From positions 2,755,001 through 2,819,000 of the forward strand of contig JAYJMM010000004.1 in assembly GCA_037349105.1 (NCBI GenBank): a stretch of 64,000 bases of DNA, given 5' to 3'. The notes beneath the pieces are model-generated. The model was given only the letters and a program-made list of their open reading frames with translations, did not search any database and was not told the DNA's origin. The stretch comes from Limnomonas spitsbergensis (Eukaryota; Chlorophyta; Chlorophyceae; Chlamydomonadales). Both the position numbers and the translations under genes were made by a program. Below, in pieces: positions 46,901 to 58,911 of the stretch (positions are counted from its first letter, which is position 1; every line of letters begins with the position of its first letter).

Positions 46901-49289
46901 TTACATGAAGGCTGGTGCATGGCACTGTTGTAACATGAAAATGGAGTTCTGTTTTTTTATGTCTATTTGTTTTGAAGGGACAATCCCCGTCCCTCATTGC
47001 CAGTAGAGCCTGCGCCTAGTCACTGGACTTTCCGCGTGCAGCACCTGGCAGGAAGCACCCCATAAGCACTGTTTTCCGTCCAAGTGCACCCCCCCCCATG
47101 TTTTTGTATTTCTTCCTGCCTCGCACGCTCTGGCAGGTCGCGACAGCTACCAGCACGAGATTGTGGAGCACCAGCCCTCCCTCCTGGACCTCTTGACTCG
47201 CTTCCCCAGCTGCCAGCCGCCCTTTGACGCGCTGCTGGATGCGCTGCCACCGCTCATGCCGCGCCTCTACTCGGTCACCACCTCGTCAGCTGAGTTTCCG
47301 GACAAGCTGCAGGTGGCCTTCAGGTGCGGCGGGGCAGGGCATTTTTCGGGCCCGGCCTGGGGATCGGGTGGCGGAAGCATGGGTTGGGATTGACTGAAAG
47401 TGCATGTAGCTGGCTGACCGTAGCCTCGTGGAGTGCGTGACATCAAGTAGGTTATGGCATGTTCAAGTTATGGAGGGGAGGAGGGACAAAACACGGTTGG
47501 ATGGACTGTCAGGGATGAGGGGCCACGACTTGTATGTGGACCAACTATTTCAGGATCCGTAAACTTGCCGTGTGGCACTCCTTGGGTTTGGTGTGAGATT
47601 GGCTGAACCTGGTTTGTACGTTATGGTATTGGGCTCAGCCCTTTTGGTATGGAACCGTGTAATGCATGGGCTGGACCAAGACCTGGCCATGATCTCCATA
47701 CGCCGCTGCCCCTTGCCTTTTGTTGCCTGCAGCGTCGTACGCTTCAACACTCGCTACGGCTACCGTGAGGGCGTGGCCACCTGTTGGCTGGACCGCTTAT
47801 GTCACGGCCTGACGTGGCAGAAGCAGGAGGCAGGTGGAGTTGAGGCAGAGGCAGCGACCAAGACAAAGGTCCCCATCTTTCTGCGCAGGTGGGTGTGCTG
47901 CAGAGCGCGTGGCAGCTGGATGCATGCTTCTGCCTCGGCATGTGCCTGGATGCCCTGATGCCTGACTGGGCAGTCTTGTCTATGTGCTGCGGCGTTGTTG
48001 TATGATTAAATCAAGTCTTGTTAGTGTGTTACAGTAGTTTGGCCTGAATCACCTGCCCAAATGCTGCTTTTGTTGCCATGAGGCAGTAGAACTGTCCAAC
48101 ATGCTGATCTGAGGTGAGCATCTTATCAGCCCCCACTGCTGATGCGCGCCATTGGCTAGGTCGACATTGGGTTCTCAATTCGGTATTCCCCCGCCCCTTG
48201 CCCTGTGCCCTGTGTCAGGTCTTCCGACTTCAAGCCTCCTCAGGACCTGAGCAAGCCCGTCATCATGATTGGGCCCGGCACTGGTGTGGCTCCTTTCCGC
48301 GGCTTTTTGCAGAACAGGAGGGCGCTGCTGCGCGCAGCTAGGAGCCATCAGGTGCGCCCAGGTGCAACCAGGGAGCAGCTTTGAAGTTGGCAGCAACAAG
48401 TGCTGTGGGGCTATGACAGTTCATTGCCTCGACCCATGTGACTTAAAGCGCTGTTGCAGAGAGAAACCACAAATGTGACATTTGTGCACGATGGTGCACG
48501 TATCATGCCCCAATTGTCTCTGCGCAGCAGCTTTCCACTGACCACCCCAATCTCTCACTGCCCTCCTGTCAGGTCCCCAGCAATGTGGCTCCTGCGTGGC
48601 TGTTCTTCGGCTGCCGACGTGAGGACGAGGACTACTTGTACAAGGCCGACTTGCAGGGCTTTGAGGAAGACGGGACACTCACGCAGCTCAAAGTAGCATT
48701 CAGCAGAGCGCAGGCGCACAAGGTGGGAGCTATGACAGGCCAAAACCAGGATGGGAAGTGGGTTCGAGTTTTTGTTTACCGATCATATGTGTCCTGATAT
48801 GGATGAAGAGTGTGCCTCAATAACCCTGTGTGGACTTACTAGAATTTGTGCGAAGGCCGCAATACTTGTCATACCGGTACCGGCATGCTTGATTTCTGAA
48901 TGGACTTAATGATGCTTGAGAGAAGGTCCATCTGAGAGATTGAACTTTCGATTGGACATGCATTAGCGCTCACACAAACAAACACACCTGTGCCTGTGCC
49001 CCTGCTTATGTGTAAGGCTTGTTCCATGATGGCCTCCCCACCTCCCTGTTTGTTTGTGTAGGTGTATGTGCAGGATCTCATGAAGGAGCACAAGGCCCAG
49101 CTTGCTGCCTTGGTGGATGCGGGTGCATATGTATTTGTGTGTGGGGATGGTGCGGCCATGGTCAAGGACGTGCATGCAGCTCTACTGGCTGCAGTCAAGG
49201 AGCATGGCGGCCTGAGTGACGAAGCAGCAGCACAGAAGCTGTCAGCGATGGTTCAGGACAAGCGATACATCCGGGACGTGTGGTCATGA
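40973..49289 (+). CDS. Methionine synthase reductase-like diflavin reductase with two tandem flavodoxin domains, 1,051 aa
   Basis: Sixteen exons: 40973-41007, 41359-41439, 41610-41796, 42015-42253, 42472-42921, 43125-43281, 43570-43808, 44360-44798, 45217-45326, 45586-45787, 46295-46457, 47137-47323, 47733-47888, 48219-48351, 48573-48722, 49062-49289; 3156 bases, all phases closing. Flavodoxin domain 1 (about residues 65-215) has [28 protein letters not shown] and [10 protein letters not shown]. An Ala/Pro linker follows, then flavodoxin domain 2 (about 352-500) with the same motifs. The FAD part has [27 protein letters not shown] and [10 protein letters not shown]. The NADPH part has [45 protein letters not shown] and the terminal KRYIRDVWS, closest to methionine synthase reductase. 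That enzyme passes NADPH electrons through FAD and FMN to reactivate B12-dependent methionine synthase. Normal members have one FMN domain. The first exon (11 codons) is the least certain. Confidence 0.88.
41610..44798 (+). repeat. Tandem duplication of the flavodoxin-encoding exons
   Basis: Exons 3-5 (41610-42921) and 6-8 (43125-44798) of the reductase are copies of one module. They share intron positions and phases, and exons 4 and 7 are both exactly 239 bases. Exons 4 and 7 differ at only about nine positions, and the start of exons 5 and 8, including the preceding intron end AATCTTGTGCCCAG, is nearly identical. Exons 3 and 6 are only about 73% identical over their shared core. The Ser-Gly-Gly-Ala-Ala-Ile-Leu-Ala-Gln element at the end of exon 2 recurs at the end of exon 5, marking the duplication unit. 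Confidence 0.9.
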
Positions 49290-50294
49290 ACGATTCCCCC
49301 CTTGTTGGATGTGACACTAGGATGTCGTCACTCACTCTTGAAGAATTGAATTGTCTTTCCTCCGACATGAGTTACTTCTTGCCAGGTGACCTAAAACGGA
49401 CAAAAGCGACAGGAGATTACGGTACTGACGGTCGACCATTCGTATTTTGAATGTATCTATGTACAAAAATTTGAAGGGAGGACGAATCGAATGGCATGCT
49501 GATTGCTGAAAGTTGGGACGTGATGTGGATGAATGTACACTCAATGTGAAGTTTTACAGTCGAGCGGGGCACCACATTTAATGCATGGGACTCGTGCCCG
49601 AACCGGCACAGGCCGTGATATGAGCCGTCCTTAATGGTTAAGAGAGCTGGGACAGGCTATCTCTTTCATCCTTTATCTTCATCACCGGTGAGCAGAACAA
49701 GGTTATAATGGTGTATATCGGCCAGGCCCTGCTCGATGCTCGGCCGCGTGGGGCTGGTATGGAATAATAAACCTCACTTCCGGCTACCATGCACAGTTAA
49801 GAACATTGCATACCCGCTGGGCCCTGCTGAACGCCACAGTGAGGACCATGGTGCAGCCATGCAACCCTTCTACTTGAGGGGGCAGGAACATGGAACCCGG
49901 CGATCTAGACAGGGGGGAAGAAGATCGTGTGGCGGTTTCAATCTCAACCTTTGAGTAAGGCTGCCACCAGCGTTGTACCACCCACTGGACCAATTCCCCC
50001 CAGCAGAACAAGTCAATGACATAACACTTCTGGGCCATGCTGAAACAAGTGATTGGCTGTCCCATTGGGACTCTCTTGATGGCAATGCATTGCTTGCAAC
50101 CAGACAGAAATACCTGACAACTCCAGTCATAATACACAGTTACAAAGTGTGACCACATTGACCTAATATCTTGCATGGTGTTGATTAACATACGCTGGAC
50201 TACATTAAATGTTCACGTAGGTGCCTAGTTTACTGGCTTATTGTACCAGACAAGGCAGACTTGCCTCCCATCCCACTCCATTGCCTCATTGTGT
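49290..50294. other. Tail-to-tail intergenic region
   Basis: The reductase gene (plus) and the COPI alpha gene (minus) converge here. TGTAA on the minus strand at 50140-50144, about 150 bases past the COPI stop, is a candidate polyadenylation signal. The second copy of a dispersed repeat lies at 49780-49985. No gene is supported. Confidence 0.5.
49780..49985 (+). repeat. Dispersed repeat, copy 2
   Basis: Diverged copy of 38090-38305 in the same orientation, with shared blocks such as CTGCTGAACGCC, GGACCATGG, GGGGGCAGGAACATGGAACC and GCCACCAGC. It lies between two gene 3' ends. Confidence 0.7.
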
Positions 50295-53200
50295 CTACCG
50301 GACCTGTATCTGAGAGATCATGAGACCCGATGCATCCGACCCAATCTTAACAAAGTCCCCGAGCGGGCTGATCTGCCCTGCACACTGAGGCTGGAAGCGG
50401 GCGCCAGTGTATGGATCCTCCACATACTTGGAGCCCTGCACACAAAATGGAGGCCAAAAAAGTCAGCAAAATAATAAATGCCATCTACGCAATTGCAATT
50501 TCAGCATGTCCCAGAGGTGTTATGTCAGTAGCCATGCAAATGCAAGACCCGGGACCAGCTTACCAGCAGAGACACAATTAAACGTGCCACTCCAGGTTTT
50601 TTCAAGACTAGGAATTTGAAGGCATCAGATGCAACACCTCACAAGGACGAAACTTATCAAGCGTCAACAGGCAGTGCCACCCCATTCATACCTTGTAGAT
50701 GGCAGAGAAGGTACTCGAGCAGATGTCAAATGGGTTGCGCGGATCATACTTGATCTTCATGGCGTCCACAGGGGCCTTTTCGCAGGTTGCCAGCACGCCA
50801 CGCACTTGCTCAGCAATCTTGGGCCCGGGGTTGAGTTCCAGGAGCCTGCAGAGGAGGCCGTGAGTAAGATTGCGTGCAGGGTATCTAAAAATCCAGGACC
50901 ACCAGGAGATATATTTGAAAATGTATCCCCAAGGGAGGCCAGAGGCCACGAGGGGAGTGCCCATAAAATACACAGGCTGACCACTGGCCGGAAGGAAAAG
51001 ACGGGCAAGGTCCTTCCTTAGTACATGACTGATTTCTGATACCTAGGCCCAAGGAAAGCATGGCTGAGACACCCTGTGGCAAAACCAAATGATGGCTTTG
51101 ACCATCCCTAGGTGAGCAACGTGTCAGAGGCGTCAAGAATCCCAAACGGGCCTCGCCCTAGGGATCAGGGGTTGGGCCCCCATTTCTCAGCTAATCAAGT
51201 GGGCGGCCCAGGGTTAAACCACTTGCATCAAGAACAACGAAAAGGTTGCAGACGGGTACCGTGAAAACAGCGTTCGGGCGGAGGCAAGCAAGCCTCATGA
51301 ACTCAGTCCAGATTCCAAGCGTTGTATCGCACCTAATCTACCATACATGACCAAGGTAGGCAGGTGGTGGCCTGGACAGGCGGTACGTACCTTTTGCAGA
51401 AGGAAGCGCACGTGGCCTTGTTGGAGTGCTTGAAGAAGACGGTCATGGCCGAGCGCAGGCTGAGCGCCAGATGCACCGGCTGGAGGTTGCAGTGCGTGAA
51501 GAAGGCCGCCAGCTCCATCGCATGGGCAACGTCATCATCCTAAGGATAACAGGGGCACATGAGGTCATCACACCAGCTAAACACCTCGGGTTGGGCACTA
51601 CACAGGGTTCAGGAGACCATGCGACGCCTTTCGAAGCAGCACCCGGTCATCTCGTGCCGCATAATAGAGCTTTGTTTACAAGCAGAGGTCCCTTGCATCA
51701 AATGTGATGCTCTGCTGAAATGTCAAAACTCCACATACAACTTCACATGTCCATTGAGATGACGTAGCTATGTATCAAAGCCTCTAACCGCCTGTTTAGA
51801 AGCCTGTACCCGCCAATTTGAAAGCCTCTAACCGCTGCTTGAAGGCCTCTACCCGCCCTCTCACACCCACCTTGAGCTCCTTGCGCCGCAGCTCACAGCG
51901 CAGGGCAATGTGGTACTCCTTGCAGATGTTCAGCAGCTCCTTGACGTCGTCCACCTCCTTCCGGCTCTCCACCATGGTTAGAGGGATGATGTGCAGCATG
52001 CGCGTGAAAGCCTGTGACACCAACAATTCAAGATGATCGCCCAACACTGTACGCTAGGCTTTTCGGACTTGCACTGCTGCTTTGCCTGTGTGCTGCCAAT
52101 AAGTGCAGCCCAAATGCTAGGATCCAAGGTTCGCCAACCCAGCCACCGATCCCATGTTCATGGTGCATCGAAAATCCTGGCTAAATATCCACCCCATTGT
52201 TATCTTGGACAATTTATCGGAGGGTGCACATCAAAATGTCGCCTGTCCCCACCTTGAGCGCATCCGTGAACTTCCCCTCGGTCACCAGCTTGTACGCTGC
52301 CTTGAGGGCATCCTCCAGCGCGCGCAGTGAGTAAATGAGTGTAGGGGCGGTGGGCGGGCTGCTTGTTGCATCCGCGCTGAACGTCCTGTCCAGATGCGCC
52401 AGCATCGACGGCATGCCCTGCATGCCCGGCAGAGAGGCGTGCGACGCCAGGTACACGTCCATAAAGTACGGCCGCAACGGCTCAAACGCAGTGGCACCCA
52501 GCTGGCGGAACAGCAGCGACATCGCACTCTGGAAGGAGCCCGCTGCGACATGCTCCACGGCAAGCTGCGTCCGCTTCTCAAGCCACCGCTGAGATGCAGA
52601 GGTACCGGCCGCGGGGACCACAAAGGGACCCGAGGGGCCGACACCGCCGGCAACAGCAGCGGCTGCCGCTTCCGCCATGACCTCTGGTGAGATCTCTAAG
52701 TCCTCCATGTCCCAGCCACCCTCCTCCTCTCCGCCCTCCGCGCCCTCAGCCTGGCCACCACCCAGGTCAAGCTCCTCGTCTCCTCCCCAGCCAGCACCTT
52801 CCAGGGCATCGTCTTCCAGCCCAACCGCCATGGCGCTGGGAGCTGCGCCGACCCCCGCTTTGGCAGCTGCGGCCTCGGCGCGCCCCTTGGCTGCCAGCTG
52901 CTCAAAGAAGCCCTTGGACACCGTCAGTAGCGGCCAGTTGTCCTCCTGCACGCAAGGAAGCACTGGGTAAAGCAGGAACATCGGGACACGGAAAACATGC
53001 ACCCAAGAACTGTATGGAATGGATTGACAAAGGGGAGGGAGCGGCAGGGCTCAAACAATTCGGACTACAAGAATTGATAGACAGGAGAACTGAAGGAGTT
53101 CAACCCACAAACTCTAATTTATGCCTCTCTGGGACTCTCCAGTTCAGGGCCACAAAAAGGGAACCGTAAGATTCGAGGTGTGGAAGTGGTGAGTCTGCAT

Positions 53201-56200
53201 GTCTTCCATATGTTCTGACATCCCACCTTGAGGATGGGTGTGGGTGGTAGCAGCAGCTGTGAGGTGGCTGGGAGCTCCGGAACCTCCTCCAAGGCCTGTC
53301 CAATGCGATCAGCATCCTCCTGAAGTCCGTGCGTTGCAGCCGCCACGTAGGCCAGGGGCAGCTGACCAGACTCCTCCAAGATCCGCACCTGTAGAGACGC
53401 ACCAAACACCAGTCAGCATCTGCGCTGCTGCCTACTGATGGCGCTGGATGGTGGAAAAGTGGGCCAATTCAAGTCTGAGCAACACCCGTCATGCCGATTG
53501 TCTGCATTGTTCTCATGGCCTCCATCAGAACCAAGAGCCCACACATAACTCACGAAGCCACTAGCTGCATGATAGAAACAAACATCTCACATCCTCAGGT
53601 TACAATTCCCCGCTCTGTCCGGGTGCCCGAGGCTTATCTCGCCTGTTTTCTAAATCTAGGACCCCCCTGCCGGTTGCTGACCTGCTCCCTGACGTCACCC
53701 AGGTACAGCGCATTGTGGAAGCGCCCCATGACATCTCCTCGGATCTCTGACAGCTTGAGCATCTTGCGCAGCTTCTCCACGTTACCGGTGATGAGGTACA
53801 GGAAGCTGAGGCGGTCAAAGCTCTTTGTCTTCTGGTAGCTGAACTCCACAATCTGGTGGTTGCCCTGGCGTAGCGCCTCCAGGCCTGGAAGCAGGCAAGG
53901 AGGACAGTCAAATACGACAAGGCATTTCAAGAGCAGATTTTTGCATGGTCGCCTCTGTGTCCCAGTCCGCTGCAACCCTAATACACCTCCTGCGCAAACT
54001 GCATGACCAGCCCAGGCCTAGCCCCCCCCGCTCCCACCCACCCCCAGCCTTACCTAGCCTGTACCACGTGTCCTTGTCGTCCAGCTCTTGGGCGCTCTGC
54101 AGCGCCACCTCAATGTTGCCGCACTGCACGGCCAGGTTGAATCGCGTGCGCTCGTCCTTGACGAAGTGCAGCGCCACCTCCGGGTACCCCTTCTGCTGCA
54201 GGTAGTGGATGATGGCCTGGCCGCACAGCGCACTGCCCTTAATCATGGAGATGACGGCATCGTACTTGCGCTGCAGCAGCGCCAGCTTGAACATGTACTC
54301 CGTGCTCTCCACCTGCCAACCAATGCACATGACAGCTCTGATCAGTGTGGGGTCTACAGGTCAACTGCATAGATGAGATTGTGCCCTCTTTTGAGGGTGA
54401 GGACATTTACGAAGTACTTGAGGGTTGAGGAGGCGACATGATATAATTGTGGTCCAGGTATGACCGGAGGAAGCTAGAGGAGGGCCCTGACACTCACCGT
54501 CATATGAACCCTTGCATTCACGCCGAAGGCTACCGGACCAGACTGACCTCATGCAAGGCATGAGCGACGCTAGAAACTCCAAGCCCTGTCGTCAAAAGCC
54601 AGTCTCCCTCATCGCTGCCCTTGTCCAGGCAAAGGGGCCCCCTAAAGATCAGGCATGCTGCTGCCGCCCACCTGGATCTGCCTGTTCTTGCCCTCGCGGT
54701 CCAGTGCAAAAAGGACCTGGTTGGACACCTTTGTGATGTACACAGGCACGTCCAGCGTGCGGATGATACCGCTATCACCGTTGGGCAGGCAGTACTTGAC
54801 GTGGTTCAGCGTTGTGTACACCAGCACGCCGTTGTCGTCCCAGGCAGCGCTCTGAGAGGGGCCGCAACAGTGGCAGGTGGGAATGATCAGTAGCAGGCAG
54901 GCAGGCGAGTCCCTGCCTCTCCTACTAACCAGAAAGACAACGAAGCAGCATGATAGGCTGCCTGGCTGGCTGTGCCGAGCAGACTCCGGCCTCCTGCCCT
55001 GAAGGGAGCCAGTGTCTACCAAACTGACTAGAGCTGTCACCCACCTTCACGCGGATGGTCTCGTGCACCGTCTGAGCCCCGCCGAACTTCTTGTCCGCGA
55101 TGATGATGGCATGCTTGCACAACAGGGCCACCATGCTCATGTCGCTGTTCCATACAACGTACTTGACAAAGGGAGTGGACAGCTCGGCCAGGACGGTGCG
55201 CTGCTGGACGTCAAACAGCGTCATCTGCAAGTGGAAGCAGCAGGTGGTTGAGTCGGGAGGCATTATTGGTCATGCTTCATTTTTTGAATGCTTTATTTAC
55301 AATTTATGGCAAATATACCCAACGAGAAAAATTAATTCCACCTTCAGTGCAACAACCCATTTAAGACCCCCTGGTTTCCAGTACCTTGTCCTCAGATCGG
55401 CACAACAGCATGCCAGTCCCCGCGTAGAATATGGCATCAGTGGTGGCGCACGGCGGAGCGCATTTCTTGGTAATCTCATTCTGCAGGTTGCGGATCTGAA
55501 TCGTATTGGCAGAGCGGTCCAGGACTGCAAACCTGTTGCGTGCTATGAACACAGCCGAGGTACCCAGTCCTCGCTTGGCCTCCTGCGGAAATTCAGAACA
55601 GCAACAGAGGAAGGATCAGCATTGGAGGAGCAAGAGGATTAATCAAGTAGGAAGTAGGGCAGAGGACAATTACGCAAGATTGACACACAAGAGACACAGT
55701 GATGCCTCCAGCCCGCCAGAAAGGTTGTATCAAACGCTCTCCAGGCCCACGCCTACAAATCTTTCAGCACAGCCAGCTCACCGGGGCGGTGTCTCCCCGT
55801 GCCGCTTCCTTAGGGACCATGTAGAGCTCAAACGAGCCTCCGTCCACATCCGAAGTGATGAGCAGAGCATTCTCTGCCGGGTTGTACGACAGAGTCTTGG
55901 GACCCTAGGAAACAGGACCAGTAGCACAGGAGAAACGTAAGTTACAAAACATGAATTCAGTATAAAGATTGGATGTAAAAGTGGTATGATCTACATCAAG
56001 CAACCTTTATCATGTGTCAAGATGCGGACTGCTGAATCATGCTTACCTAGCAGTGATACTGCTTACAGGAGGTAATCAGAAGAACCCACCTGGTTGGCCC
56101 CGGCGGCGCCGGCTCTGCGGATGGCGATCAAAGGGTTGTCGCGCTGAGTGGCGAAGTCGTACGTCCTCAGGTAGCGGTCCTTGACGTAGTAGAGCATGTT

Positions 56201-58744
56201 CTGATGCGTGGAGAAGGCCGGACGCTCGCGCTCCAACTTGAACACAATCATACCACTGCGGCGGGGAGGAGTATGGGTGTAGCACACGTCACTTCAGACA
56301 CAGCATAGGACTTGCATCAAACGACCTGAAAAGGGGGGGGATACTTTCTGATGCATGCACTGGGCGAGTTGGGCGATTTATTTTTTTGTCTGGGATTGTT
56401 TCAGAAACTGCTTCCGGTGGTGATTTTCAACCCAATCTGCCACGCTGGCTTGGGCAGAGTTTACCTTACTCAATTTCGGTCAACCAAGCTCAACATGATA
56501 CCTCTCGCATCTTATTTGCACTAGGGCACGGCTTAATTTAGGAAAAGACGTCCAAGCTTCTAATTATTTTGCCTGCCTCCTACTATCTTAGTACCCGTGG
56601 GCACCTTCACCATGCATCATAAAGATGCCGCAGACCTCTCTTACCCATCATGCCCGGCAGCCAGGAGGTTGATCTCAGGGTGTGCTGACATGATCCAGAA
56701 GCGGTCATGCTCCCGGCGGAAGGTCTGCACACCCTGCCTCTTGGACATGTCCCACACGCGGACACTCTTGTCCTCAGAGTTGGACACAATCAGGTCCTGA
56801 CGGAGAAGAACAAAAGAAAGCATGAAAAAATAAGACGAATCAGGTTAAGCACATAAGATCATGTCATGAATCATCATATCCACAGGTTACCGTCCAACAG
56901 CCTTCGCTCCATCTGCACATCACAAGGAACTAGGGCAAACAATGCCGGGCTGGCAACACCAGTTCTTTTATTTCCACCATCAGCAAAGCCGTGAGTATCT
57001 CACCTGCTTGGCATGGAACAGGGCGCACGAGACGTTGTTGGTGTGACCCCTCAGCGTGTCCACCTCCCATGCCTTGCTCTCTGTGGAGAAATTGAGCCAT
57101 GAAGGTTTAGGGGGGGAAGGTAGCTTACAATTGCAGTGCATGTCCTGGCAAGTAGTCAGCTTCAACACAATGTATTCAGGAGGGAAAACAGGCAGGATGG
57201 GGAGGGAGCTGGATGAGAGTCAGAAATACAACTCACCGTTGTACCTCCACAGCTTGACCTGACGGTCGTCTGCTCCAGAAACAATGAGGGGCAGGGAGGG
57301 GTGGAAGGATGCCCAGTTCACGCCACGGTCATGGCCCTCCAGCACATACTTGACGACTGCGTCACCCCCGCCAAACATGTCGTTGTTCATCTGCGGAGCG
57401 AAAATAGCAGGGCTGATTCAGGGCTGTCTGGCCGTGGAATGAAAGAGAAAGTTAATCATCAATCCTGTAAAGACGATGGTCCAGTCCATCTGGAAATGGA
57501 GGACAGAAGTAGACCTGGTGTCTTTTGGGTAAAAATATCAGCCCCAGAACCTTCCAGCCATGACAGCGATTATCCCCAAACCAAAAGCTATGACTCGTCT
57601 GACCTGGGGAAGCCTGAGCATGTCCTCGCCACCAGGGGTCACAGTCTTCTTCCTAAGACCACCAATGTCCCAAACGCGCACAGTCTGGTCCAGCGAGGAA
57701 GACACCACCAGATCCTCCTGAAATTGATTTGCAGCATGACAGTCAATATCAGGTAGAAGGATATGATATAATACAAGAAAAGGTAGCCAGTGCCTGAGAC
57801 TGACATTTGTGTGGAGACCGATGGTCATGCGATGACCAATGGCCCAGATTGAGCCATGCAGATACTGTCAGCCATGCGACGACCCGAACCCAACGACGTA
57901 CCTTAGGATGAAAGCATGCACACATGACGTAATGATTGTGGCCAGTCAGGACTGAGATGCAAGTTCGGCTCTGCCAGTTCCAGATCCTGATGGTCTGATC
58001 GTCACTGGCACTGACAACCCAGGGGTACTCCTGGTGGAACTGAACAGTGCGAATGTAGTCCAGATGGCCCAGGAGGGTGAAGAGACAGCGTCGCAGTTTG
58101 TAGTTCCACACTGCATTTCAGATGCCTTTCAGTTAGACGTGCACTTGGCCAAACATTATGCAAGTCAGGCACCATGCAAGTCATGCACCTTTGATCTTGT
58201 AGTCATCTCCGCCAGACACAAACAGAGGCTGATTCTTGTGAAAATGAACCCCTCGAACAGGTCCATCATGCTCGTCAAATCGATCGATCAGGGTGCCCAT
58301 CCTGTAGTCCCATAGCTGCAGCAACAAAAGTATACGTCAGAACGGCATGAACTGGTACATTGACTTCAAAGGCTTGACAGTCGCAAATTGGCCGAGACTA
58401 TGGGTTCTGACATGGATGGAAAAGACAAACATATATCCGTGCTCCGTTGCTCGCACCTGGATGACTCCGCTGTGCAAAGATGCTAAGATCCAGGGTCGTT
58501 TTGGATGGAAGCTGAGTCCTTTCACACGATTGGACTGCGTAAATAAAAAAGAGCAAATGCATAACGATCGACGAGGATCTGCGAACGAGCATGCATGTCC
58601 CAAAATCCCATATTCACCTTTGTCTCGAACTGCCAGATATCCAAGTGTCCGTGGAAAGAGCTGATTGTCAGAAATTGATAACAGATTCCAAAGAGTCCAA
58701 AAAAGCATTATGATCCAGTTCCTAGCACATACCTTCGTCAACAT
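50295..58744 (-). CDS. COPA: Coatomer (COPI) subunit alpha, 1,227 aa
   Basis: Twenty-two exons, in transcript order: 58744-58733, 58629-58618, 58534-58457, 58315-58189, 58110-57902, 57717-57604, 57390-57237, 57080-57004, 56796-56645, 56255-56090, 55904-55782, 55582-55385, 55224-55045, 54851-54672, 54312-54054, 53884-53682, 53388-53227, 52945-52253, 52011-51871, 51539-51391, 50845-50692, 50435-50295; 3684 bases, all phases closing, close to the 1,224 aa of the human protein. The N-terminal WD40 propeller shows [58 protein letters not shown] and [19 protein letters not shown]. The coatomer WD-associated region and an acidic Gly/Glu-rich linker follow, then the C-terminal domain ending [20 protein letters not shown] and [20 protein letters not shown]. 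Alpha-COP is the coat subunit that reads dilysine signals and drives Golgi-to-ER vesicle formation. The canonical MLTK-FETK start is split over two 12-base exons. Confidence 0.97.
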
Positions 58745-58911
58745 GGTGACAAACTAACGAAATATTCAATGACTACGTGCCTTTCAGGTACGACTTGGCG
58801 GAGGAGTGTACACAATAGTTTGTAGAGCTTTCAGGCAGTGTGGAATGTGTTCCATACCTGAGTGGGTTTGGCATTTGCAACTGATGCTTGCGATGTATGT
58901 CAAATTAATCC

